Below are positions 27,977 through 41,228 of a stretch of 64,000 bases of DNA, piece after piece. Under the pieces are notes generated by a model. The model ran no database searches, was not told the DNA's origin, and saw only the letters and a program-made list of their open reading frames with translations. The stretch is from Rhodanobacter sp. (GTDB taxonomy: Bacteria > Pseudomonadota > Gammaproteobacteria > Xanthomonadales > Rhodanobacteraceae). The stretch covers positions 1-64,000 of the forward strand of contig JASBTI010000009.1 of the NCBI GenBank assembly GCA_030148505.1, given 5' to 3'. Within the stretch, counting starts at the first letter, position 1. Each line of letters opens with the position of its first letter. A program made the position numbers and the translations under genes.

Positions 27977-28522
27977 ATGATGACCCGCACGATCCGCTAC
28001 CTTGCCGCCACCTTGCTTGGCCTGGCGCTGGTACCCGGCACCAGCTTGTCGGCACATGCAGAAGGCGCTGACGCGGTGCCCTCCGCACGGGTCAGCGTGC
28101 GCTATCTCAATCCGCAGCAGTTCACCGAAAGCCGCAACTACGGCCGACAGGACCGCTACAACAACGTGCACTACCTCGGTCCGCTGAAGGCCCACCTCAT
28201 CAAACGCGCCACGCCGCTGCTGGCAGCCGACCAGCAGCTGCACGTCACCATTACCGACATCCAACTCGCCGGTGGCTATGAGCCCTGGTCGAGCCCGCAG
28301 TGGAGTCATGTGCGGATCATTAGCAATCGCTACCCGCCACGCATCGATCTGAAATTCAGCGTGACCGGGAAGGATGGTCGGGTCATCCGCCAGGGCACCC
28401 GCAAATTGCGCAATCTGGGTTATCTGAGCAGCGGCGTGAGCATGCCGGGTAGCACCGATCCGCTGCGCTACGACAAGGCGCTGCTCGACAGCTGGCTGCG
28501 TCGGGGACTGCACCATCTATAG
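27977..28522 (+). CDS. DUF3016-family exported protein
   Basis: This 181-residue protein has a signal peptide (TIRYLAATLLGLALVPGTSLSAHAE) and a domain containing SVRYLNPQQFTESRNYG, LHVTITDIQLAGGYEP and PPRIDLKFSVTGKDG, matching the uncharacterised DUF3016 family. Two adjacent ATG codons (27977, 27980) follow GGAGG; spacing favours the second. It is convergent with the atp operon, with a small palindrome near 28532-28547 between them. Role unknown. Confidence 0.75.
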   Translation: MMTRTIRYLAATLLGLALVPGTSLSAHAEGADAVPSARVSVRYLNPQQFTESRNYGRQDRYNNVHYLGPLKAHLIKRATPLLAADQQLHVTITDIQLAGGYEPWSSPQWSHVRIISNRYPPRIDLKFSVTGKDGRVIRQGTRKLRNLGYLSSGVSMPGSTDPLRYDKALLDSWLRRGLHHL

Positions 28523-28657
28523 CCGCACGGGGCGGCGCGCATCGGCGCGCGAGGTCGCTATCGGGCACTGAACGATGAGGCTGGAACCGGGTTATCGTAC
28601 GGCGATTCCATCCAAACGCGATGCCGGCTGGTAATGGCGTGCGCGCGCCAGCCCGCT

Positions 28658-29083
28658 TCAGTGCTTGAGGTTCTTGCGCAACCGTTCCAGTGCCTGCAGC
28701 TGGGCCATTGCCTCGGCCAGCTTGGCCTGGGCTTCGCCGATCTCGATGGCCTCACTGCGATTGGCCAGCGCCTCTTCCGCTTCCTTCTTGGCCTGCAGGG
28801 CCGCGGCCTCATCCAGATCGGCAGCGCGTGCGGCGGTATCGGCCAGCACGGTGACTACCTGCGGCTGTACTTCCAGTATGCCGCCGGAGACATAGAACTG
28901 CTGCCGCTCACCGCTAGCCAGCAGCACATCGACGTGACCGGGCTTGAGGCGCGTGATCAGCGGCGCATGGCGCGGGGTGACACCCAGCTCACCGAGCTCA
29001 CCGGTGGCCACGACCATCGTCGCCTCACCCGAGAAGATCTCGGCTTCGGCACTGACGATGTCGACGCGAATGGTTTGGGTCAT
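28658..29083 (-). CDS. atpC: F-type ATP synthase epsilon subunit
   Basis: This 141-residue subunit of the F1 central stalk inhibits ATP hydrolysis. N-terminal beta-sandwich markers are [14 protein letters not shown] and [13 protein letters not shown]; the C-terminal helical hairpin is Ala/Glu-rich ([18 protein letters not shown]). It is the last gene of the atp operon, 55 bases after atpD. Confidence 0.95.
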   Translation of the reverse strand: MTQTIRVDIVSAEAEIFSGEATMVVATGELGELGVTPRHAPLITRLKPGHVDVLLASGERQQFYVSGGILEVQPQVVTVLADTAARAADLDEAAALQAKKEAEEALANRSEAIEIGEAQAKLAEAMAQLQALERLRKNLKH

Positions 29084-29138
29084 GACTCAGATTCCGGATT
29101 CGTGGGGCGACGGGCGGACGCGATGTCCGTCCGCAGGA

Positions 29139-30575
<1,437 letters not shown>

Positions 30576-30695
30576 CTAGGTTCTTTATATAAAGCGCCGC
30601 CGTGACGTCGCTCTTATGAATGGTGTGGCCATGGATGGCCGCTTCTTGATCTTTCTCGCGATCAAGGATGATCGCACTCGTTAAACCGATCGCAC

Positions 30696-31613
30696 TTATA
30701 CAGCCGCCGCGCCGGCCACAATTTCCGAAATTTCCTGGGTGATCGCCGCCTGACGAGCCTTGTTGTAAACCAGCGTCAGCTCGTCAATCACCTTGTTGGC
30801 GTTGTCCGACGCGCTCTTCATTGCAACCATTCTGGCCGCATGCTCACTGGCGAGATTTTCCAGCGATGCCTGGTAAACGACGGACTCGATATAACGACCC
30901 ATCACGTGCTCGAGCACCGCCTGCGCGTCCGGCTCGTAGATGTAATCCCACTCGTGGCCCTGGCCCAGCTTGATGCCGGCATACGCCGACTCGCCGGCCT
31001 CCTCGAGCGCCTCCAGCTCGGAAGCTGCCAACGGCAGCGGCAGCAGCGCGTCGACAGTGGGCTTCTGCGTCATCGTGTTGATGAAGTCGTTGTAGGCCAG
31101 GAACACCCGATCCAGCCCATTGGCCGTATAGGAGTCCATCATCACCTTGATCACCCCGACCAGTTGCTCGAGCTTCGGCTTCTCGCCGAGATGGCCGACG
31201 CTGCCGACCAGATTGATGCCATTGAGACGGCGAAAAAAAGCGATCGCCTTCTGACCTATGGCCACGACATCCACCTGCACGCCCTGCCGCTGCCATTCGG
31301 CAATGGCCGGCAACAAGCGACGGAACAGATTGGAATTCAGGCCGCCGCACAAGCCACGATCGGTCGACACCACGATATAACCGACCCGCGCCACGTGGTC
31401 ACGCTGGGTCAGGAACGGATGGCTGAAATCGGTACTGGCCTGGGCCACATGGGCGATCACCTTGCGCATCGAACGGGCATAGGGGCGCGAAGCCTTCATC
31501 AGGTCCTGAGCGCGGCGAATCTTCGCGGCAGAGACCATTTCGAGCGCGCGCGTGACCTTGCGCATGTTCTGCGTGCTCTTGATCTTGGTTTTGATTTCGC
31601 GTCCGCTTGCCAT
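30696..31613 (-). CDS. atpG: F-type ATP synthase gamma subunit
   Basis: This 305-residue rotor shaft of F1 has an N-terminal coiled coil starting [26 protein letters not shown] and a C-terminal helix ending in the conserved [19 protein letters not shown]. The central segment [14 protein letters not shown] is typical. It is slightly longer than the E. coli protein because of a middle insertion around [19 protein letters not shown], common in this order. It lies between atpA and atpD. Confidence 0.96.
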   Translation of the reverse strand: MASGREIKTKIKSTQNMRKVTRALEMVSAAKIRRAQDLMKASRPYARSMRKVIAHVAQASTDFSHPFLTQRDHVARVGYIVVSTDRGLCGGLNSNLFRRLLPAIAEWQRQGVQVDVVAIGQKAIAFFRRLNGINLVGSVGHLGEKPKLEQLVGVIKVMMDSYTANGLDRVFLAYNDFINTMTQKPTVDALLPLPLAASELEALEEAGESAYAGIKLGQGHEWDYIYEPDAQAVLEHVMGRYIESVVYQASLENLASEHAARMVAMKSASDNANKVIDELTLVYNKARQAAITQEISEIVAGAAAV

Positions 31614-31689
31614 GCTTTACTCGCTCGCTTTGCTTGCTCGGAAACGGGGAACGGGGTGGCTTGCGCCGTGACTCCCCGCGCCCAGCCTG

Positions 31690-33240
31690 TTACCAGCTAC
31701 CGGTTTTCTTGTATTCGTCCAGCGAAGCCTTGAAGGTCGCTTCGATGTCCTTGTCCCAGTTGCCCGTCTCGACGATGGTCTTCATCAGGTCGGCGTGGTT
31801 CTGGTGCATGAACGCATGCAGACCTTTCTCGAACGCCAGCACCTTGTTCACCGGCAAGTCGTCGAGGTAACCCTTCTCAGCGGCATACACCGACAACGCC
31901 AGCTCGGCGATGGACAGCGGCGCGTACTGGGCCTGCTTCATCAGCTCGACAACGCGCTGACCGCGATCGAGCTGGGCGCGGGTGGCCGGATCGAGATCCG
32001 AAGCAAACTGCGCAAACGCGGCGAGTTCGCGATACTGCGCCAGCGCCAGCTTCACGCCGCCGGAAAGCTTCTTGACGATCTTGGTCTGCGCGGCGCCACC
32101 GACGCGGGACACCGAGATACCGGCATTCACCGCCGGGCGGATGCCGGCATTGAACAGATCGGTCTCGAGGAAGATCTGCCCGTCGGTAATCGAGATCACG
32201 TTGGTCGGCACGAAGGCCGAAACGTCGCCACCCTGGGTCTCGATGATCGGCAACGCGGTCAGCGAACCGGTCTTGCCCTTCACCGCACCGTTGGTGAACT
32301 TCTCGACATACGCGGCGGATACGCGCGACGCGCGTTCGAGCAGACGCGAGTGGAGATAGAACACGTCACCGGGATACGCTTCGCGGCCCGGCGGGCGCTT
32401 CAGCAGCAGCGAGATCTGACGGTAGGCCACGGCCTGCTTGGACAGATCGTCGTACACGATCAGCGCGTCTTCGCCGCGGTCACGGAAGTACTCGCCCATC
32501 GCACAGCCGGAGTACGGGGCGACATACTGCAATGCCGCGGATTCGGATGCCGACGCCACCACGATGATGGTATGCGCCAGGGCGCCATGCGCCTCCAGCT
32601 TGCGCACCACGTTGGCCACCGACGAACGCTTCTGACCGATGGCGACGTAAATGCATTTAACGCCCGAATCCTTCTGCGCAATGATGGCGTCGATCGCCAG
32701 CGCGGTCTTGCCGGTCTGGCGGTCACCAATGATCAGCTCGCGCTGGCCGCGGCCGACCGGGATCATCGCGTCGACCGACTTGTAACCGGTCTGCAACGGC
32801 TGGTCGACCGACTGGCGCCAGATCACGCCCGGCGCTACCTTCTCGATCGCCGAACTCAGCTTGGCCTCGATCGGCCCCTTGCCGTCGATCGGGTTGCCCA
32901 GTGCATCGACGACGCGGCCCAGCAGCTGCGGGCCGACCGGCACTTCGAGGATGCGCCCCGTGGTCTTGGCGGTATCGCCTTCGCGCAGGTGCTGGTATTC
33001 ACCCAGCACCACGGCGCCGACCGAGTCGCGCTCGAGATTCAGGGCCAGGGCGAAGGCGTTGCCCGGAAGCTCGATCATTTCGCCCTGCATCACGTCGGCC
33101 AGGCCGTGGATGCGCACGATGCCGTCGGACACGCTGATGATGGTGCCTTCGTTGCGTGCTTCGGCGCCGAGCTTGAACTGCTCGATGCGACTCTTGATCA
33201 GCTCGCTGATCTCGGACGGATTCAATGTGGTGCTGGACAT
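31690..33240 (-). CDS. atpA: F-type ATP synthase alpha subunit
   Basis: This is a non-catalytic nucleotide-binding F1 subunit, 516 residues. The P-loop is [15 protein letters not shown] (about residues 169-183); the arginine-finger region is [12 protein letters not shown]. The N-terminus [22 protein letters not shown] is standard. It lies between atpH and atpG. Confidence 0.97.
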   Translation of the reverse strand: MSSTTLNPSEISELIKSRIEQFKLGAEARNEGTIISVSDGIVRIHGLADVMQGEMIELPGNAFALALNLERDSVGAVVLGEYQHLREGDTAKTTGRILEVPVGPQLLGRVVDALGNPIDGKGPIEAKLSSAIEKVAPGVIWRQSVDQPLQTGYKSVDAMIPVGRGQRELIIGDRQTGKTALAIDAIIAQKDSGVKCIYVAIGQKRSSVANVVRKLEAHGALAHTIIVVASASESAALQYVAPYSGCAMGEYFRDRGEDALIVYDDLSKQAVAYRQISLLLKRPPGREAYPGDVFYLHSRLLERASRVSAAYVEKFTNGAVKGKTGSLTALPIIETQGGDVSAFVPTNVISITDGQIFLETDLFNAGIRPAVNAGISVSRVGGAAQTKIVKKLSGGVKLALAQYRELAAFAQFASDLDPATRAQLDRGQRVVELMKQAQYAPLSIAELALSVYAAEKGYLDDLPVNKVLAFEKGLHAFMHQNHADLMKTIVETGNWDKDIEATFKASLDEYKKTGSW

Positions 33241-33357
33241 GATGGTTATCCTGAAGATCTAGAAACGGGTTGAGAGGAGTGTGCGGCGAGCAAGAGCGGT
33301 GGTGGTGTTATGGCTACCTGCTCGTTTCTCACTTCTCTCCACTCTTCAAATCTGCTT

Positions 33358-33891
33358 TTAATGCACCAGAGCACTGGCGAGTTTCTCCAGGCGTCCGCGT
33401 GCGGAACCGTCGATCACCTGCTCGCCGGTATCGATCACCACGCCGGCCAGCAGTGCCGCATCGACCCGGGTTTCCAGCGCGATTTCGCGCTTGAAGCGGC
33501 GCCTCAGTGACGTCTTCAACTGCTCGGCCTGCGCGGCATCCAGCGCCATGGCACTGGTGACCTTGACCAGCAGTTGCGATTCGGATTCGCGCTTCAGCGC
33601 CTCGTACAATTCGGCCACTTCCGGCAGCAAGGGCAAGCGACGCTGTTCGGCCATCTCGGCGAGAAACTGCGCAAACGGTGCGTCAGCGGTTATCCCGGCA
33701 GGCAAGTGCAAGGCCACTAGTTGTTCGGCCAGCACCCGCGGGTCGCTGGCCAGTACACCGACGCGCGCATCCCTGGCCACCGTAGCGGCAAAGGCCAGAG
33801 CCTGTGACCACGCATCCAGCGTACCGGTCCCATGCGCTACCTCAAACGCGGCGCGGGCATAGGGGCGGGCGAGGGTAATTGCCTGTGCCAT
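33358..33891 (-). CDS. atpH: F-type ATP synthase delta subunit
   Basis: This 177-residue subunit links the F1 head to the peripheral stalk. Typical features are the start ITLARPYARAAFEVA and the C-terminal RVDAALLAGVVIDTGEQVIDGSARGRLEKLASAL. It begins three bases after the atpF stop, so the two genes are translationally close. Confidence 0.95.
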   Translation of the reverse strand: MAQAITLARPYARAAFEVAHGTGTLDAWSQALAFAATVARDARVGVLASDPRVLAEQLVALHLPAGITADAPFAQFLAEMAEQRRLPLLPEVAELYEALKRESESQLLVKVTSAMALDAAQAEQLKTSLRRRFKREIALETRVDAALLAGVVIDTGEQVIDGSARGRLEKLASALVH

Positions 33892-33894
33892 CGA

Positions 33895-34365
33895 TCAGAT
33901 CTCGGCCGCTAGCTGGTCGAGCAAGGCCTTGTGCGCCGCCGGGTCGATCTCGCGCTGCACGATCTTGCTGGCGCCTTGCACCGCCAGTGCGCCGACGTGC
34001 TCGCGCAACTGGTCACGAGCCCGCTGTGCCATGTTGGCGATATCGTCCTGCGCGACGGCCTTGAGCCGGTTGATCTCGACCACCGCCTCGGCACGTGCCT
34101 TGTCGATGATCTGATTGGCCTGCTGCTGCGCCTTGTCGATGATCTCGGTGGCCTGCTGCCGAGCCAGCTTGATCTCGGCCGCCACTTTCACATCGGCACT
34201 TTTCAATTCGGCATGCGCCCGCTCGGCGGCGCTGAGGCCGTCGGCGATCTTGATCTGGCGCTCTTCAATGGCCTTGTTGAGATGCGGCCAGATGAAGTGG
34301 ACGCAGAACCAGATCAGGATGGCGAATGACAGCATTTCGCCAATCAGGGTCGCGTTGAAATTCAT
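33895..34365 (-). CDS. atpF: F-type ATP synthase b subunit
   Basis: This 156-residue peripheral stalk subunit has one N-terminal membrane helix ([20 protein letters not shown]) followed by a long charged coiled coil ([22 protein letters not shown] and onward). It is the usual length. The gene lies between atpE and atpH. Confidence 0.95.
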   Translation of the reverse strand: MNFNATLIGEMLSFAILIWFCVHFIWPHLNKAIEERQIKIADGLSAAERAHAELKSADVKVAAEIKLARQQATEIIDKAQQQANQIIDKARAEAVVEINRLKAVAQDDIANMAQRARDQLREHVGALAVQGASKIVQREIDPAAHKALLDQLAAEI

Positions 34366-34463
34366 CGCTGCACTACCTGTATATGCTGAGTATTACGAGC
34401 AAGAGCGCCGAGGCGTCGTTGCGGGAATGCGGTGCCGCCAAGGCGGCACCGTGGGTCGACAAC

Positions 34464-35631
<1,168 letters not shown>

Positions 35632-35997
35632 TCAACCCTTGAATCTGAACGCCAGCAGATAAACCGCGTAAGCAGCCACCAACCCCGAGATGGCGGCCAG
35701 TGGCGGCAACTTGTATTGAAACAGGATCACGATCAGCCCCCCGACGATCACGACCCACTTCACGATCATACCCGTCAACAGGCGACTCAATGTCATGCCT
35801 GCGCCAACCAGCCCGCTGAAGAAGCGCATCGAAAGTATCGCCGTTCCCAGCGCTACCATCATGGCACTTGCAGCGGCGGCAAGCGCTTCCTGCCGCCCCA
35901 GCGGCAAGAAAGCCAGCCCGACCATCACCGCCACAGCGAGCTGCAGCAGCACGATGCGCGAGGCGAGGCGTCGACCTGAGGCAAGACTGTTGAGCAC
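35632..35997 (-). CDS. atpI: ATP synthase subunit I (AtpI)
   Basis: This 121-residue four-helix membrane protein, first gene of the operon, is thought to assist c-ring assembly. Hydrophobic segments occur at about residues 14-32, 39-57, 73-92 and 97-116. The start MLNSLASGRRLASRIVLLQL is followed by no close homologue-specific motif, so the identity rests mainly on size, topology and position in front of atpB. Confidence 0.85.
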   Translation of the reverse strand: MLNSLASGRRLASRIVLLQLAVAVMVGLAFLPLGRQEALAAAASAMMVALGTAILSMRFFSGLVGAGMTLSRLLTGMIVKWVVIVGGLIVILFQYKLPPLAAISGLVAAYAVYLLAFRFKG

Positions 35998-36065
35998 GTA
36001 ACGCTCCCGCGCGGTGAAAACCCGGCGGCACCGATGCAGCTACGGGCCACGATCCAATCCCGAAA

Positions 36066-36095
36066 AGTATATCAGCGGGTCCGCCGCAACAACAA
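36066..36095 (-). promoter_or_regulatory. candidate sigma-70 promoter of the atp operon
   Basis: On the minus strand a TTGTTG hexamer (36090-36095) and a TATACT hexamer (36066-36071) are separated by 18 bases. They would start transcription about 60 bases upstream of the atpI start codon. The position is sensible and the -10 is good, but the -35 is only a fair match. Confidence 0.45.
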
Positions 36096-36200
36096 GACAC
36101 AATCCCTGTGACATCTTTTCCCTTGACCCGGTGAGCCGGCGACAAAGCCCGGCACTAAGCCAAACAGGCGGCCGCAAGTTTTTTCGCTCGGCGCATAAAA

Positions 36201-36229
36201 TGAGGGCCGGACATGAAATCCGGCCCTCA
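36201..36229 (-). terminator. rho-independent terminator downstream of the phasin gene
   Basis: A perfect 11-base stem (36201-36211 with 36219-36229) encloses a 7-base loop. Read on the minus strand it is followed by a TTTTA-type run. It lies about 60 bases after the phasin stop codon and separates phasin from the atp operon. Confidence 0.75.
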
Positions 36230-36290
36230 ATAATCGCGGCGGAGGGAGGGGGTGCCGCGAAAACGCTTCGGCGAGCGCGTCGCCGATCTG

Positions 36291-36680
36291 TTACTTGGCG
36301 GCAGCCTTCTTGACGCCGACAACCGGCGCCGTGACGGCGTCGTTCGCAGCCTGGCGCTGCTCCTGCACCAGCGCACCGAGGGACTCGGCCGTCTTCTGGG
36401 TGATCGCGATGATCTCCTGCGACACGGCCACGGTGCGCTCGGCGTTGTCACGATTCAGGTTGGCGCCCTTTTCCCACAGGCCGCGCAGTGCATCGACGTC
36501 ACGCGCCTCCATTGCCTCGGCCAGGAATTCGGCCGAAACATTGGCCTGCTGCTCAAGCGTCTTGAGCTGCAGCTCGGCTACCGACTCCAGGCTCTTCAAG
36601 GCTAGCGACTGCGCCTTGAAAGCATTGTCGGTCAGCTGCTTGGTGAAAGCGAAAATCTGGTTGTTGAATTGATTTGTCAT
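36291..36680 (-). CDS. phasin family protein
   Basis: This 129-residue protein is mostly helical with the phasin pattern (NQIFAFTKQLTDNAFKAQSLALKSLESVAELQLKTLEQ) and a basic Ala/Lys-rich tail (GVKKAAAK). Phasins coat polyhydroxyalkanoate granules; in this group some proteins of this family may have other surface or storage roles, and no PHA synthase is in the window. The ATG at 36680 follows GAGGAGGTTGCC, a strong ribosome binding site, and a longer in-frame extension to 36746 is rejected. Confidence 0.85.
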   Translation of the reverse strand: MTNQFNNQIFAFTKQLTDNAFKAQSLALKSLESVAELQLKTLEQQANVSAEFLAEAMEARDVDALRGLWEKGANLNRDNAERTVAVSQEIIAITQKTAESLGALVQEQRQAANDAVTAPVVGVKKAAAK

Positions 36681-36937
36681 GGCAACCTCCTCAATGAGGA
36701 TCGGGGTAGTGGACAGGATTCTACTCACTATTTTGTTGCGGTGCAATATATTTGTTCGTGGGCAGAGGACCTACCTTCTTGAATACATATAAAACAGATA
36801 GTTAACTGAAAGATAAGTGATGCGGCAACGCATCATGCTTGCGGGCGGGGTGCTCTGCCACGGTACAGCCCAAGGTTTGTCCCGCAAAGCATCCCGTCAC
36901 CGGGAAACCTTCGGCGCCGTCATTCAGTATGGAGAAA

Positions 36938-37014
36938 TGGTGCGCTCGGCGGGATTCGAACCCACGACCACCGCCTTCGGAGGGCGGTACTCTATCCAGC
37001 TGAGCTACGAGCGC
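36938..37014 (-). tRNA. tRNA-Arg (anticodon CCG)
   Basis: The minus strand folds as a 77-base cloverleaf: acceptor GCGCTCG at the 5' end, D arm GCTCAGCTGGATAGAGT, anticodon stem CCGCC/GGCGG with loop CTCCGAA giving anticodon CCG (codon CGG), T arm GGGTTCGAATCC, and encoded CCA. It lies alone between phasin and the M61 peptidase. Confidence 0.93.
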
Positions 37015-37203
37015 ATGTAGGGCCACGCACGGATGCTGTGGCCGGAGGCCGGCACCGCGGGGACCGCAGTATAGCGGAGTTGCTGCGGGGCGGGGATGTC
37101 AAAGGCGTTAGGGCCAATCGACGTGGCCGCGCCACCGCCAAACGGCAAACGGCAAACGTTGTCGTGACTCCCTGCCACCCCGAACGGAAGCTCCAATAAA
37201 GCG

Positions 37204-39102
37204 TCAGCGCGCCTTGAGCAGGGCGTCCAGGGTATCGGGCTTGCTCTTATCGCGTACCAGATGCGGGTATTTGAGGCCCCCGTGGTAGTCGATGTGCACC
37301 GTGCGGTACTCGTCGAAGTCCTTCAGCAGCAAGGTTATCGGTTTGCGCTTGTCCTTGGCCGCAGCACTGATCGCGTCCTTGAGCTTGTCGCTGTCGTAGT
37401 CGTGCCCGTTGACCGCGACCAGCGTCATCCCCGGCGAGATACCGACCTTGAACGCGGGGCCGTCCCACAGCACATCGGCGATCTTGCCGCCCTTGCCTAC
37501 CGACAAACCGATCGAATAGCTGAGATTGGCGAAGTGGCGACGCGCCTCAACAGCCTTGACCGCGGCCGACGGGGTATCGGTATAGACCACTTTCCAGCCG
37601 TGCGCCTCGATGCCGCCGGTCAAGGGACCATGGCCGTCGAGCAGGCCACGCAGATAGCCGCTCCAGTCAAACGGCGCGATCGTATTGAGGGTCTTGACCA
37701 CGTCGTCGAAGGTGTAGGTATTGGTGACGTAGCTGCCGTTGTCCATACCGAAAAACGCGCGGGCGAAATCGTCAATGGAACGTTTGCCATGGGTCAGCGC
37801 GCGCAGCTTGGCATCGACATCGAGCCAGATCATCTGGCCCCCGGAGTAGTAGTCCTCGCTGGACTGGTAGTTGCGATACGGCAACGGTGCACGCTGGGCG
37901 ATGATCGGATCGTTGGTGGTGTCCTGGAGGGTGCGCCAGGTGGCCAGCCCGGGACGGCCGCGGTCGTACAGGGCGGCCACGTAAGCCAGCATGTCGCGCG
38001 CCTGGCTGTCGGTCCACAGGCCCGAACGCGCCGCCATCACGTAACCCCAGAACTGGGTTTGGCCCTCATACACCCAGAGGAGCGAGTCCTGCATGGGTAC
38101 GTTGAAATTCGGCGTCCACAGATCCGCGCCGCGACGGTATTTGCCGTTCCACGAATGGTTGAACTCATGCGGCAACAGGTCGCGGCGCAGCGCGTTCTTG
38201 TCCCACTCGGTGAAATAGCCCGGGCCGACGCCGTTCTCGCTCGAGCGATGATGCTCCAGCCCGATGCCGCTCATCTTGTCGCTGAGCGCCAGCAGGAAGT
38301 CGTAGTGGTCGTAATGGTGCGCGCCATACAGCTTGTACATCTGCTGCACCAGGTTGCGGTGTACCTGCAACTGCGCCGGGGTGATCTCCAGATCCTTCGG
38401 CGCATCCGCCACGATATCCATGTGCACGGGCACCTTGGCACCCGGAGCCAGATCGACCCGTTTGAAATACTTGCCGGCAAAGATCGGCGAATCCACCAGA
38501 TTGTTGTAGCTGATCGGCTTGAACCTGACTGTATTGCCATCCTGCGACGCTACCTCCAGTGCGCTGCCGAACTTCCAGCCCTCGGGGAGCTTCACGCTGG
38601 GCTCGGTCATGATGCGACGGCTGTAATAGCCCGCCGGATAGATCGTGTTCGCGTTCCACTGCAAATTGAGCATTTCCGGGGTCATCACCACTCGACCCTC
38701 GGCCCTGTCCTGCGGTGAAAGGTACTGAAACGCCACCTCGATGCTGCTGATGCCCTGCGGCACCTCGATGTGAAACGCATACACATTCAGCGGGTCGCGC
38801 TGCCATCTCAGCGTCTTGCCGCCTGCGGTGATCCGCAGGCCGGCCAGCTTGTCGATCGGGCCGGTCGGCGAATGATTGCCCGGAATCCACTGCGGGTACA
38901 GCAGGGTCAGAGGACCGGGCTGCACCGGGATCACTTCGTGGACCCGAAAGATCCGATGGGCCACATCGGTGGCATCGACCTTGATCGCCAACGTGCCGTT
39001 GTAGGGCACATCTTGCGGCGGCGGCACGTCAGCCAGTGCGGAAAAACTACTCAGTCCGATGGCCGTGGCCACGAGTGCGGAAGCAAGACGAGAGGCTTTC
39101 AA
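37204..39102 (-). CDS. M61-family (glycyl) aminopeptidase with PDZ domain
   Basis: This 632-residue exported peptidase has a signal peptide that becomes visible when a TTG at 39102 (after GGAG at the right spacing) is used as start: KASRLASALVATAIGLSSFSALA. The active-site motif is HEFNHSWNGKYRRG, an HExxH-type zinc site as in glycyl aminopeptidases. A C-terminal PDZ-type domain lies around AFKVGISPGMTLVAVNGHDY. Family enzymes trim N-terminal Gly and Ala residues in the periplasm or outside. An upstream ATG at 39201 is in frame but would bury the signal peptide. Divergent from the interrupted cyclase gene, with 292 bases between. Confidence 0.87.
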   Translation of the reverse strand: MKASRLASALVATAIGLSSFSALADVPPPQDVPYNGTLAIKVDATDVAHRIFRVHEVIPVQPGPLTLLYPQWIPGNHSPTGPIDKLAGLRITAGGKTLRWQRDPLNVYAFHIEVPQGISSIEVAFQYLSPQDRAEGRVVMTPEMLNLQWNANTIYPAGYYSRRIMTEPSVKLPEGWKFGSALEVASQDGNTVRFKPISYNNLVDSPIFAGKYFKRVDLAPGAKVPVHMDIVADAPKDLEITPAQLQVHRNLVQQMYKLYGAHHYDHYDFLLALSDKMSGIGLEHHRSSENGVGPGYFTEWDKNALRRDLLPHEFNHSWNGKYRRGADLWTPNFNVPMQDSLLWVYEGQTQFWGYVMAARSGLWTDSQARDMLAYVAALYDRGRPGLATWRTLQDTTNDPIIAQRAPLPYRNYQSSEDYYSGGQMIWLDVDAKLRALTHGKRSIDDFARAFFGMDNGSYVTNTYTFDDVVKTLNTIAPFDWSGYLRGLLDGHGPLTGGIEAHGWKVVYTDTPSAAVKAVEARRHFANLSYSIGLSVGKGGKIADVLWDGPAFKVGISPGMTLVAVNGHDYDSDKLKDAISAAAKDKRKPITLLLKDFDEYRTVHIDYHGGLKYPHLVRDKSKPDTLDALLKAR

Positions 39103-39394
39103 GACATTCTCCAGTGGCGAAGTCGGGGGTCGACAAATCGCCCCAGACTGCGGCTTCCGCTTTCCGAAAAAGCGGCGAAACCTGATAGGAAGCAAGGACA
39201 AGAGGCTTTCACAGCCGACATGGAATCGACCCCGGGATCGATGCTAGCCCCCCAACCACCCCCTTAACCCCTGCCGAAGGTCACGGGTATCCAGGGCAGA
39301 TTGCACGCCGCTCCTCTCCAGATGGCACTGATCTTGCTGCTCTAGCGACTCCAGCCCCTCAGCCCGCATCGTACGTCGCCCTCATTCCGCACCC

Positions 39395-40126
39395 ATGCCG
39401 AGCCCGCCCCTCATCAGCCAGCAACAACAACCCGATCTGCGCAGGGACTATTCCCGCGCGATCGCGCGGCAGATGCAGCCGGTGATTCATGCGCTGATGC
39501 TCGTTGCCGTCCCCGGCTTTATCGCTGCAACCATCACCAGCTCCTTCGTGGCAGCCAGCGATATCTCGATGCTGCTGCGCCTCGCCCCAGCCATCCCTAT
39601 GCTGCTGATAGCTCTGGCAAGCCGTCGCACACGGGAAGCAAAGTCGCTCAATCTGCTGATGCTCGCGTGCGTGTTGATGCTGGAGATCGGCATAAATCTC
39701 AATGGCATTGGCCGTGCACTTGGCCCCGCCTGGGTGTTGCCGGGCAGCCTGCTGATACCCGTCGCTACGGCCTCCGTCTGGCCATCGCGCTGGTCCTTCG
39801 TCGCCGGCATGGGGTTGTCGGCGCTAGGCCCGCTGCCGATGCTGCTGCTGGCCGCCGGCAATACCGCCGAAGTTATCCAGTACGCTGTTTACATGGTAAT
39901 CGCGGTATCGCTGTCAACAGTATTGCGCGCCTTCATGACTCGAACCCTGTTTGAACAATTTCGCCTCGAACAGCGCCTGCGCGAGCAGGCCAATACCGAC
40001 GGCCTCACCGGACTGTTGTTACGCAACCGCTTTCTCGAGTTGGCCCAGGATGCGTTGGACGGTATGCGCATCCCGGGGGACACCGCCTGCATCCTGTACC
40101 TGGACGCTGACCGTTTCAAGCAATTA
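39395..40126 (+). pseudogene. N-terminal half of a membrane diguanylate cyclase, cut by IS630
   Basis: This 244-codon fragment has about five hydrophobic segments between residues 28 and 180 (for example VIHALMLVAVPGFIAATITS, LLMLACVLMLEIGIN, AVYMVIAVSLSTVL), a linker helix and the first part of a GGDEF domain (NTDGLTGLLLRNRFLELAQ, LYLDADRFKQ). Unlike the left gene, the D-x-D-x-FK motif is intact, so this was probably an active cyclase. It is broken by the IS at 40127 and ends on an IS-encoded stop at 40139-40141. Its TA is at codon positions 2 and 3, so the EAL half beyond the IS is out of frame and is not its partner. Its true C-terminal half is expected left of the window. Confidence 0.85.
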
Positions 40127-40153
40127 CTAAGAAGAACATAAGTAAGCGAACAT
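40127..40153 (+). repeat. left terminal inverted repeat of IS630 copy
   Basis: The 27 bases match the reverse complement of 41229-41255 at most positions. CTAAG (first five), GAA (8-10), AAGTA (14-18) and CGAACAT (21-27) are all shared. Mismatches lie at positions 6-7, 11-13 and 19-20. Confidence 0.85.
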
Positions 40154-40201
40154 TTACTCTCTGATGCTGTCCAAGGATAGGATGGGAATCAGGAGAGGAA
40201 A

Positions 40202-41227
40202 ATGCACGAGACCGATGGCAGAAAGTTGTCGCATGAGACGCTGGAGGCGATGCGCATCCGGGCGGTGAAGGCGGTGGAATCCGGCGAATCCCCCGAGCGC
40301 GTGATTCGCACCTTGGGCTTGTCACGGCCACGCATCTACGAGTGGCTTGCAGCGTTCCGCGAAGGGGGGATAGAGGCGCTTCGGGCGAAGCCGATCAGTG
40401 GTCGACCACGCAAGCTGGATGCCCGGGCGATGCGCTGGATTTTCAAGACGGTGACCACGAAGAACCCGCAGCAGTTGAAATTCGAGTTTGCCCTGTGGAC
40501 CCGGGCGATGGTGCGCGACCTGATTGCGCAGCGCTTCCAGGTTCAGCTATCCGAAGTTTCGGTAGGGCGCCTTCTGCGCGAGTTGGGGTTATCGCCACAG
40601 CGTCCGCTGGCACGCGCCTATCAACGCGATCCGGTGCGCGTCGAAACCTGGCTGCGCGAGGATTATCCCGCCATCCGCAAGGAAGCCAAACGGGCCAAGG
40701 CCGAGGTCTTTTTTGCCGACGAGGCCAGCGTGCGTTCGGACTATCACAGTGGCACGACCTGGGCGCCGGTCGGCCAGACCCCGACGGTGGATCGTACCGG
40801 CGCGCGCTTCTCATTGAATTTGATCTCAGCCATCAGTCCGCGGGGCGAACTGCGATTCGCCGGTTGCCCAGGCACGCTGACGACGGCCAAGTTCATTGAT
40901 TTCCTGAAGCGACTTTTGGTCAACCGCGACGCGCCGGTGTTCCTCATCGTCGATGGTCATCCGGTACACCGATCCAAGGCCGTGAAGCGCTTTGTCACCA
41001 GCACCCAAGGACGGCTTCGCATGTTCCAGCTGCCACCCTACAGCCCGGATCTGAACCCGGATGAGTTGGTCTGGAATCATCTCAAGCGGCACAAGCTCGG
41101 TCGTATCGCTTTGACCGGACCGGACCATCTCAAGCGGCATGCCCTTGGCTTCCTGCGTTCGTTGCAGAGAAGACCTGCCGTGGTTCGCGCCTTCTTCCAA
41201 CACCCCACCGTCCTTTACGCTGCTTGA
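40202..41227 (+). CDS. IS630-family DDE transposase
   Basis: This is an intact 341-residue transposase. The N-terminal helix-turn-helix region ([29 protein letters not shown]) is followed by a linker ([13 protein letters not shown]). The DDE catalytic core has [12 protein letters not shown] (first Asp), [12 protein letters not shown] (second Asp) and [17 protein letters not shown] (final acidic residue). The ATG follows AGGAGAGGAAA. The gene runs nearly to the right inverted repeat. With no frameshift it should be active. Confidence 0.95.
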   Translation: MHETDGRKLSHETLEAMRIRAVKAVESGESPERVIRTLGLSRPRIYEWLAAFREGGIEALRAKPISGRPRKLDARAMRWIFKTVTTKNPQQLKFEFALWTRAMVRDLIAQRFQVQLSEVSVGRLLRELGLSPQRPLARAYQRDPVRVETWLREDYPAIRKEAKRAKAEVFFADEASVRSDYHSGTTWAPVGQTPTVDRTGARFSLNLISAISPRGELRFAGCPGTLTTAKFIDFLKRLLVNRDAPVFLIVDGHPVHRSKAVKRFVTSTQGRLRMFQLPPYSPDLNPDELVWNHLKRHKLGRIALTGPDHLKRHALGFLRSLQRRPAVVRAFFQHPTVLYAA

Positions 41228-41228
41228 T

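Noticed and set aside
31795..33273. 492-codon open frame opposite atpA
   Set aside because: Antisense shadow of a strongly conserved gene; composition is unlike real proteins here.
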